The notes under the pieces were generated by a model that had not been told where the DNA came from, searched no databases, and worked only from the letters and a program-made list of their open reading frames with translations. 64,000 nucleotides of DNA from CAVSQX01 sp963730225 (GTDB taxonomy: Bacteria; Planctomycetota; Phycisphaerae; Tepidisphaerales; Tepidisphaeraceae). Within the stretch, counting starts at the first letter, position 1, and every line of letters starts with the position of its first letter. The stretch covers positions 682,001-746,000 of the forward strand of contig CAVSQX010000001.1 of NCBI GenBank assembly GCA_963730225.1. Reading direction: 5' to 3'. Below, piece after piece: positions 54,301 to 64,000 of the stretch. The translations under genes and the position numbers were made by a program.

Positions 54301-57300
54301 TCAAGGGCCTCACCGGCTTTCCGACGGGGATGTCGATCGCCCCCGCCAGCGGCGACGTTCCCAGCAGCAATGATCTCGAATACACGCTGAACCTCAGCCT
54401 GACCAACGACGTGATCAACATTCCCTTCGCCGTCGGCGCGGGATTCGACAGTCTGTTCTCACTTTACAACACAACCGTTCATGTCACGACGAACGTGACG
54501 GCCAATCTTTCCTTCGGGTTCGATCCTGGCGATGGGTTTTACGTCGTCGGCAGCAGCGGCACGAGCACGCCGCAGATCGGCATCACCCTGGCCGACAACG
54601 CCCAGCAATTCAGCAACAAAACCGCCGGAATATTCGGGACCTTGCCGATGGGCGTCACCGGCGCGGTGGTGAATCTGAACGTCGCCTACGCCCTGAATTT
54701 AACAGCCCCCGGCGACAACGGCTCGAAGATTTCCCGCACCGAATTGAGCAAAGGCGGCGTCTCGGTTCTCTCCGCGTCGCTCACCGCCACCGGCGCCAAC
54801 AATCTCTCGCTTCCCTTCGGCCTTCAGTTGGGCGGGTCCACCACGACAACCGCCGCCTACATCTCCGGCGCAGGGCCGGGCATCACGTCGTCGTTCACCG
54901 CCAACTGGGATCCGACGCAGGCTGAGCCGATGGAATTCGGCTCCGGGAATTCCACCAATCCCAGCGCCGGCTTCGGTCCGATTGATTTCGATCTCAGCGA
55001 ATTCATCAACGATCTGGTCGGCCCGTACCTGCGGAGCATCGAGCAATACAATCCGATCCCGCAGTCGCTGCTCGACGCGCTGAACTACCAGATTCCCGTC
55101 ATCGACCAGACGCCGCTTGAGCTTCTGGCAGCTTATACCGGCGATTCCAGCATCAGCGATATTTCGGCCATGCTTCAGATTCTGAGTCTGGTCAACGACC
55201 TTCCCTCGACCACCGAACAACTCGATCTGAGCAGCTACCTGGTCGGCGCCCCGGCCACCGGAGATGCCGGGGCAACCGATGGCGGCGCCAGCGGCAGCGA
55301 GGCCGATCTTGAAAGCGGCATTGTCACCACGCTTGAGAATTATGACATCACCCTGCCGGTACTCAGCGATCCGCACGATGCTTTGGCCGACGCGCTGCTC
55401 GGCCAGGATGTCACGCTGATTCAATTTGAGCCCGGCAATAACGGCTACATCAGTTACACCGCCGGTTGGAACACCCCGACGATCCCCGTTCCGATCATCG
55501 ATCTGGGCGTGCTTTCCATCAACGCCACATTTTCCGGCGGCGTGTCGGCAACGTTATTTGGGAACATCGACATCGGACTGACCACGCGCGGGCTGCTCGG
55601 CCAGGAAATCGGCGGCGGCGGGCCAAACCTGCTCGACGGTTTCTTCATCGATGACACCCAGCAATACCAGATGGGCCTGAAGGTCGAGGCCCACATTTCC
55701 ATCGGCGGCGAGCTGACGGTCGTGGGAATCAGCGTTGCCTCAATCACCGGTTCACTGGGCCCTGAGGGCACATTCGGCATCCACGTGAACGATGTTTACT
55801 ACGCATCGGGCACCAACACGCCCCTTGGAATCGCCGACTACGACGGCAATCCGCCCGGCGACGGGAAAGTTTACCTCGACGAGCTGGAATGGATTTCCAG
55901 CCGATACGGCATCCTCTGCGCCGTCATGCCCGAATCGTCGATCGGCGTGCAAATAACCATCGCGCCGAGGTGCTGGGAATTCCCTTCACCATCTATTCCC
56001 ACGATTTTGTGATTGCCAATTGGGACGTTCCGTGCGTTCCAACCGCAACGACGATCGCCATGATTTCGGGCAACACGATCACGATGAACGCCAACGCGCT
56101 CAACGCCGGCGGAGCAAGCACCAGCAGCCCGAACACCATCAGCGCATCGGTCTGGCTCGACAACAACGGCGATGCGCTTGGCATGCAATTGGCTGAGAAC
56201 AATCAGACCCTCAGCTATTTCCAGGATTTCACCTTCGCCCAGCTTGCCGGGGTAACCACGCTGGTGATGAACGGCACACCGGGCAGCGATACGTTCTATT
56301 TCGACCCCAACCTCACCGAGCCGAACTTCGTCGTCGGTACCACGCAAACCGGCTCGACCGTTCAGATTCAATATCTTCAGATCAACACCGAAGCCGGCAA
56401 AGACACCGCCAACTTCGACAACCTCACAACCAAGAATTCCAATCTGCTCGGCCTGACCATCATGGGCGGGAACGGCAACGATTACTTTGAAGGCAACTAC
56501 TGCCCCGATTACATCAGCCTCGGCAGCGGTTCGAACTTCGCCTACATCGGCACCGCCGAAGGCGAGGTGGTCGAAAGCAGCGGCGCAGACACCATCACCG
56601 GCGGCGACGGAAACGACACCGTCATCGGCGGCAGCGGGCCGGCCTCGATCTCGTTGGGCAACGGCAACAACGTCATCAACGAAGGCCCCGGCACCGCGAC
56701 CATCAAGCTCGGCAACGGCCAAAATCTGATCACGTCAAGTTCGCTGGCCTACAACTCGGGCGTCACCGCCAACGGCAGTTCGCTCGCCGGCGCGGCCGCC
56801 CCCGACGGCGTTCAGGCCGCCTTCATCCAGGGCAACAGCTCCATCAGCCAGGATGTCAGCAACTTTGTTTCCGGCGACACCTACACGCTGAATTTTTCCG
56901 CCGCCCAGGCATTGGGCAATGCCAGCAGCGAAGACTTCGAAGTGCTGCTGGACAGCACTGTCGTTGGCACATTCACTCCGACTTCCACCGCGTACCAGAC
57001 TTTCACCGCAACCGTCAAACCCGGCGGATCGGCCACCAGCCATTACATCACCTTCCGAGGCCTGGACACCGCCGGCGGCCAAAACGCGGTGCTGGTCGAC
57101 AACGTGCAATTCAACAACGTCACCGCCCCGCTTCCCGACGGCGGGTTTGAATCCCCGGCGCTTCCCGGCAACGGCTACGCGAGCGATCCATCCAATTCCG
57201 ACTGGACCTTCAGCGGCGCCGCCGGCATTTCCGCCAACGACAGCGTCATCACCAGCGGCAATCCCGTCGCGCCCGAAGGCTCGCAAATCGCATACATCGA

Positions 57301-60300
57301 GAACCAGGGCTCGATCAGCCAAACCGCTTCCGGTTTCGGTTTGCTCGCCGGCCAGTACCAACTGACTTTTGACATGGCCCAATCCGCGCTCAGCACCGCC
57401 AGCGGCGAAGACTTCCAGGTTCTGATCAACGGCAATTTTGTCGCCACCATCAATCCGACTTCGACTTCCTATCAGTCCTACACCACGCCGAAATTTTCCC
57501 TCGCCGGGCTGGGCTTTACCGTCGAGTTCAAGGGTTTGGACAGCGCCGGCGGTAACAACACGGTTCTCATCGACGACGTGCAATTCGACAGCGGCAGCGC
57601 CCCGGTGATTGCCGACAGCAGTTTTGAACTTCCGGCCATCGCCGCTGATTCGTTGGTTGCAAACGATGTCGTGCCCAATCCCGACCTGGCAACTCAACCG
57701 CTCGACGGCGCCGCCGGTACAACCGGCTGGCTCTTCATCGCCGGCATCGGTGAAGACAACATCACCGTCGGCAACGGCAACAACACCATCCACGGCGACA
57801 TCGGCGGCAGCATCATCCAGACCGGCTCGGGCCAGGACATCATCTACGCCTCGGGCACCGGCACCGACAGCGTCACCGCCGGCGGCGGGAATGATTTTAT
57901 CTCCGTCAATCTCGACGTCTCGCCGACGCTGCAAATTCCATCGGGCATGTTCACGCCGATCGCTCCCACATTCACCATCGACGGCGGCGCGGGCAAAACG
58001 CTGCTCGATGTTCAAGCCAACGGCAGCGTGATCCTCACCGGCGATGAATTGGCGCTGGGCTCGCTCGCCAATCCCACCATATCCGTCGCCTTCACCGACA
58101 TCGCATCGGTTTCCCTCAGCGGCGGCGGCAGCACCGTTTCGTTTGACATCAGCCGCTGGACCGGCGCGCCCGTTCAAATCAACGGCGGCGGCGGCAGCGC
58201 GACGATCGTCTCCACCGATGACACCAACTTCACCCTCAGCGACGGAAGTTTGTCCCGTTCCGACGGCACGAGCTTCGCCCTGGCCGGCATCGGCCTGGCC
58301 GATCTTACCGGCACCGGCTCCGACAATTCCTTCACCGTCACCGGCTGGCACGGCAACGCCACCCTCGACGGCGACAGCGGCAACGACACCCTCATCGACG
58401 CCAATCTATCCGCCGCGACCCTCAGTAACTCGCTGCTGCAAATCGGCTCCCAAAATCTGACTCTCATTGAAATCGATCAAGCCGAACTGACCGCAATTCT
58501 CACCGGCGGAGCAAACCTCAACGCCTCCGCATTCACCGGCAACGTCGCCCTATTCGGCCAGGGCAACGGCAACACTCTCACCGGCGGTTCCGGCAGCGAT
58601 TACATTGTCGGTGGAACCGGCACGGGCAACGACCTAATCGGAAATGGCTCGACCGACAATGAGCTAATCGGCGGCACAGGCTCCTCCGACTCGATCCAGG
58701 GCGGAGCCGGCGAGAGTCTCATGGTCAGCTCCAACGGCGGCGGCGACACCATCACCACCGGCTCCGGTCAGAGCCACGTCTACACGCCCGGCAACAACAA
58801 CACGATCAACGCTCAAACCGGCAATGCCATCGTTTATGTGAGCAGCACCGGCGACACGGTGAACACCGGATCGAGCACGACCGATCAGGTTCTGCACCCC
58901 GGTGCAGCGGGAACCGTCGTCTCCGATTTCGTCGCGCCGTCCACCACCAATTTGTGGGAATTCCCCTCCCTGCCCGCCGTGCAGTCGGCGACGCTTCCAA
59001 CCGGCACCGCATCGATCGGCCAATGGGTTGAGTACGGCACTTCCGCCAGCGCTGGCGGCGTGAGTGACAGCCCCGTCAGCGGCATCGACCCCAGCGTCAT
59101 CGCCACCGGCTCGGGCTCCACGGAAACACAATACGTCGCCTGGTCCGACAATCGCGCCGGCGTCTACCAAATCTACGTGGCCCGCGATTCCTCCACTGGC
59201 TGGGCCGAGCTTGCCGGCAGCGCCCAGGGCGGCGGTATCAGCAACGGCACCGCCGATTCCCTCGCCCCCAGCATCGCACTCGATTCCGCCGGCTATCCGG
59301 TCGTCGCCTGGACGCAAACCAGCAACATTTACGTGGCCGAATACAGCCCCACCGCCAACTCCGGCGCGGGCGGTTGGGTCGCGCTGGGCACATCGCTCGG
59401 CTCGGGCGGAATTTCCAAAACCAACGACGCCCACGATGCCCAGATCGTCAACACCACCGCCGGCCCAACCGTCGCCTGGCTCGACACCACCAGCGGCGTC
59501 GCCAACATTTTCATTCGCCAATACACCGGCTCGACGTGGGCCGCCGTCGGATCCGGATCGGCCAGCGGCAACGGAATCTCCAATTCCGCCGTCGCCATTT
59601 CGCAATTCTCGCTCGCCACCGACGGAACCAACCTCGCCGTCGCTTGGCCGCAGGCAGGAACCGCCGCCGGAACCTCGGTCTACGCGGCCCAATACAACGG
59701 CTCAACCTGGCCCGGCTTGCACAGTTCAAAAACCGGCGACGGCATCAGCGGAAGCCTTTCGGCGATCGGTGCGACCATCGCCTACTCCGGCGGCTCCTTG
59801 TACGTCGCCTACGCCGCCAACACCGACGGAACCACCAACATCGTCGCGGCCGTTAACGGTTCTTCCAGTTGGAACGGCGTCTCCGTCGATACCCCCGCCA
59901 GCGCCGGCAGCAATCAGGTTTCCCGCGGCGCGGCTTCCGACCCGGTGCTCTCCTCCAACGGATCATCGCTGGAACTGGTTTGGATCGAGGACCGCCTTCC
60001 CACGACGCCCGATCAGGCCGTTGCGATTTACGCCAACCAGTTCAGCGGCGACCAATTCGTCCGCCAGCTTCCCGGCGACGCCAGCTTCGACGGCATCCTC
60101 GGCCATTCCACTTCCCTCTCGCAGCCGGCCACCTTGGACGCCGCCCTCGACAGCGCGGGCCATCCGTTCGTCGTCTGGGGCGACAGTTCATCCGGCACGT
60201 CGCAGGTTTACATGCTGGGCGATACGCTCAGCGTCCATCAGATCATCTACGTCAACGACGCCGTCGGCCCCGATGATTCCTACACCACCGCCCCCGGCGC

Positions 60301-63300
60301 GATATCCAACACCGGCCTCACGCCCAACTCGCCGCTGGGGTCGATTCAAGCCGCGCTGAACCTGGCAACGATTACTTCCGACGACGTGATTCTCGTCGAC
60401 AGCGGAACCTACGCCGGCTTTACCGTCGCCGCCGCCGACAACGGCGTGCTCATCATCGGCTCGCCCGACGGCACCACCGACATCACCGGCACCGTAAACG
60501 TCAACAGCGCCCAGAATATCACGCTCCAATGGATGGATTTTTCCGCCGGCGCTTCGCTCTCCGGCGACACCAATATCGAATTGAACGACAACATCGGCGG
60601 CAGCGTCACCGAATCGGCCAGCAGCAGCATCACCCTCGACGGCGACGCATTCGTCGGCGTCGCGCTGGGCGGCGGCAGTAACATCACGGTCATCAACACG
60701 TCTCTCGCCGGCACCGGCTTGGTTCTCAGCGGTGCCGTGACCGGCCTTTCCGCCGCCAACGATCGTCTCCAATCGCTGTCCATCAACTCCGCTTCCCAAG
60801 GCAACGTCACCAACAACAACATTTCCGGCGGTGGCGTAGCGATCAACGCCGTTTTCACCGGCTCGATCGCCGACAACTTCATTCACGGCGCTCCGCTCGG
60901 AATCGCCGACAACGCCGCGGCGCCCCTCAGCAACAACCAGATCTTCCACAACCACACCGGCGTGCAAGTTTCATCCGGCGCAAGCCTCGGATTCGTCGCC
61001 GGCTCATCGTCAAATTACATCGTCGACAATCCCGTCGGCGTAAAACTCCTCGGCTCCATGCAAGGCCAGTTCATTTCCGACAGCGACACCGGCGTGATCG
61101 GCTCCGGTCTGCTGGGTGGCACCTCGCTGGCCGACGCCAACCAAATCGACGGCAACACCATCGGCGTCAACTTCGACGGCAACATCGAGAACAACCGCAT
61201 CGACTACAACGGCCAGTCCATCGTCGTGCAAAGCGGCCAACTCATCGCCGACAATCTCATCTACGACAACACCGGCCCCAACCTCGACACCAACGGCGCT
61301 TCCGATGTCGAGATCGTCAACAACTCCTTCTATTCCCCGACTCAAAACAATATCCAGGTCGACAACGGTTCCAGCGACGTGGAAATCCTTAACAACATTC
61401 TCTGGACCGGCGGCGGGTACGACATCGCCATCGATAACGCCAGCCGCACCGGCTACTTCAGCGATTACAACGATCTCTACTCCACCGGCAGCGGCCAACT
61501 CATCCAATATCTCGGCGTCAGCTTCGACGACATTCTCGACTGGCAGGACGATGTGGACTTGTACGATCTGCATTCGATCGGCACCACCGTCGTGAACCCC
61601 ACCTGGGCTCAGCCGCAATTTGTCGATCTGGGGTTCGGCGACTTCAACGTGTTCCCCGCCGCCGCCGGCATTCGAGCCACCAGCCCAACCATCGCCACCG
61701 GCGATCCCGAATCCGATCTGGCCCTGCCGTCATCGGAGTTTACCAATCTGCTCCAGAATCCCTCCTTCGAATCCGGCACCACCGGCTGGACCGTCAACTC
61801 CGGCGGCACGACACAATCGGGCAATCCCACCGCTTTCGACGGTGCAAGTTATTTCGATTCCGGCGCGGTGGCTTCGGGCTTCGCGCAGCAGACCATCAGC
61901 CTGCTTTCCGAAGGCTACACTACTTCGCAGATCGATTCCGGAACGCTTGATATCAGTTTCGGCGGCCGAATTCGCTCGGCACTGGAAAGCCCGGTCGATC
62001 AGGGCCAACTCGTTTTGACTTTCCTCGACGCTTCCGGCGACGTCATCGGCACGCCGACCCTGATTTCCGCTTCCAACACCACCGACCGCTGGGAATTGGT
62101 GGGCGCGCGAGTTCACGTCCCCGTCGGTGCTCGCAGCGTCGAGTACAGCTTCCAGAGCACGCGCGAATCCGGCAGCACGGATGACAGCTACCTCGATGCC
62201 GCTTTCCTCTTCGTCGTTGCCAACACCATCGCCCCCGACATCGGGGGCGAGGGCGCCGGCGATTCGGCCGATGAGAACCCCGCCGACGAGAAAATCCAAT
62301 TGCAGACGCCCGATCTCTACGTCAACTGGACGCTCACCCAAACTCACAACATCGTCTGGGCCACCTTCGGCAACACCAGCGACGTGCCGGTTAAGATCGA
62401 TCTTTACCAGGATGTCTCGGGCACCTTGGAATTCCTGCTGAACATCACGCCTTCCACCTCCGACACCGGCTCCTACGCCTGGATTCCCCAATCCAGCGGC
62501 CTCACCTACGGCACCTACGATCTGCGTATCAAAGTTTCGCTCGTCGGCGATTCGGCAATCTCCGACATCAGCACCGAGAATTTCACGATCCCCGAAAACG
62601 GCAACACGTACTACATCAACGACGGCTCGCGCACCGGCGACCAATACACCACCGCCGCGGGAAACAACCGCGCCACCGGCAAGCTCGCCTCCGCGCCGCT
62701 GCCGTTGCTAACCACGTTGTTGCGTACCTATCCGCTGGGAGCGGAAAACACGGTCTATGTTGATACAGGAACCTACTACGATTTTGCCCCGGTGGAGCTT
62801 AGCGCCAATCCGTCCATCGGTGACGGCGCCGGCATCACCATCGTCGGCCCCACAACCAGTGGCGACGCCGCGACGATCAACGCACTCGGATTCGTCAGCC
62901 CCGCCGTGATCGACGTGAACGATGCCACCTTCGTGACCATCACCGACATCGGCGTCGTTGGTGCGAACTACGGAATCTGGGTCCACAACGCCAGCGGCAA
63001 TTTCGTCGGCTCCTATCTGACCGCCACCGGCAATCTTCTCGCTGGCATCCGCATCGAATCCGATTCGTCCTCCAACGCCGTCCTCACCGGCCTCGTCGCC
63101 GACAACAACACCGGCGACGGCGTCTACGTCGGCGGCCCGTTCGTGAGCCTCACCAGCAGCACATCCTACGACAACACCGGCGACGGTTTCGATCTGGCCA
63201 ACGCCGGCGCGGCGGTGCTCACCGGCGATACCGCCTACGGAAACTCAACCGGCTTCAGCGTCACCAATTCCACCAGTAGCACCACCACCGATGTCGGCAA

Positions 63301-64000
63301 CGCCACCCTCACTCTCGGCCTCGGCAACAAGGCATACAACAATTCGAGCAACGGCATCTACGCCAACGGCTCGGTTCTGGTCGCCGGCAACGTCGCCTAC
63401 GGCCAAAGCGGAACCGGCGACGCCGGCATCGATCTGGTCCAAGGCGCGACCGCGACCGAAAACATCGTTTACAACAACTACGATGGCATCCTCTCCGCCA
63501 CCAACGCCTCGACCATCTCCAACAATCTCGCATACGACAACGCCAACGTCGGCATCGAGGGTGATTACGGCGCGACGCTCACCGGCAACGTCTCTGACAA
63601 CAACGGCATCGGCATTCGCTCGATGTCGCCCCCCAACGTCGTCCCGGGCCCCTACCTGACCAACAATCTCGTTCATGACAATACCGTCCAGGGCATTTGG
63701 TTGACCGGAGGCCACAACGCCCAGATCAACAACAACACCGTTTATCAATTAACCGGCGACGCGCTCTACATCGACGCCTACTACGACAACTCGGCATCCG
63801 GAATTCAAGTCGAAAACAATATCTTCTGGACTCAGAATGGCGTCGATATCTCTCTGGACCCCACTTCCGAAGTCGGCTTCCGAAGCGACTACAACGATCT
63901 TTACTATTCCGTCTCCGGCAACGCCGGCAATTGGGAGGGCGTTGTCGAAGCTACCTTCACCGACTGGCAAACCGCCAGTGCCAACGATCCCGACAGCATT
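51351..64000 (+). CDS. Giant modular surface protein (3' partial, one frameshift)
   Basis: The start follows GGAG by 7 bases. After a basic N-terminus comes FHIDILERRLLLTG, the LE-R-LL signature of giant planctomycete proteins. From 51.4 to about 55.2 kb there are several beta-rich modules, each with a similar P-L-I/W-I-D-E-x-turn (DLPLLGESMNDLI, GIPLIETNLGSD, LPWIDEEVDSVI, IPVIDQTPLEL). Next come glycine/aspartate-rich, calcium-binding-like repeats (GGDGNDTVIGG) at about 56.5-58.8 kb, including two lectin-like inserts. A propeller-like part follows (VAWSDNRAGVYQIYVA) at 59-60.2 kb, then a parallel beta-helix at 60.2-61.6 kb, a beta-sandwich, and a second beta-helix to the end. The frame changes near 55950 (frame 3 to frame 2) and then stays open to base 64000. 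Over 4,200 codons are visible. Confidence 0.85.

Noticed and set aside
56735..58351. 538-codon minus-strand frame within the giant surface gene
   Set aside because: It is antisense to repeats rich in GGC/GCC codons; the glycine/alanine/valine-rich translation is a composition artefact.

Overview
The window looks like chromosomal DNA of a planctomycete, probably of the class Phycisphaerae. This is inferred from the gene content; no ribosomal RNA is present. The supporting traits are large secreted beta-rich proteins that combine a dockerin-like EF-hand pair with a PEP-CTERM-like tail, a prepilin-type secreted protein of the H-x-DG kind, surface proteins opening with an LE-R-LL(S/T) signature, small membrane proteins with a C-terminal zinc ribbon, a type III glutamine synthetase, and high-GC codon use. 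Many otherwise convincing genes are broken by single-base indels, including trpB. Draft-assembly errors are the likeliest cause, so such genes are described here as one unit with the break marked.

Layout. 1-5.8 kb: the end of an S53 peptidase with SdrD-like repeats, then a large dockerin/PEP-CTERM surface protein on the minus strand. 5.8-8.75 kb: XdhC-family protein, class I fructose-bisphosphate aldolase and a cyclic-nucleotide-binding/DUF1003 membrane protein. 8.78-9.26 kb: RNase P RNA whose P12 helix is a 33-bp repeat-derived hairpin. 9.3-12.1 kb: a membrane alpha/beta-hydrolase that lacks its catalytic Ser and His, and a drug exporter. 12.1-16 kb: trpB, a DUF433/DUF5615 toxin-antitoxin-like pair, trpA and a GH57 amylase. 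16-25.5 kb: an XRE-cupin regulator with palindromic operators, an APC permease behind a structured leader, a MOSC protein, an acetyltransferase, glutamine synthetase III, and a MarR-EmrA-EmrB efflux operon.

25.6-51.2 kb: a segment that starts at an intact tRNA-Arg(ACG) and ends at a 47-nt copy of that tRNA's 3' part. Between them lies a glycan-degradation locus: sulfatase, glutaminase-A-like protein, an unknown secreted protein, a pseudopilin-like protein, a 1.2k-residue dockerin/PEP-CTERM protein, a GntR/LacI-type regulator, a sodium/solute symporter, GH38 alpha-mannosidase, GH127 beta-L-arabinofuranosidase, aldose 1-epimerase and a DUF4185 lipoprotein. Surface-protein and transposase remnants lie close to its right end. 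The arrangement suggests an old tRNA-targeted island carrying a catabolic cluster for mannose- and arabinofuranose-containing, possibly sulfated, glycans; no integrase was found.

51.35 kb to the end: one giant surface protein (over 4,200 codons, running off the window) built from beta-rich modules, calcium-binding-like glycine/aspartate repeats, a propeller-like region and two parallel beta-helices.
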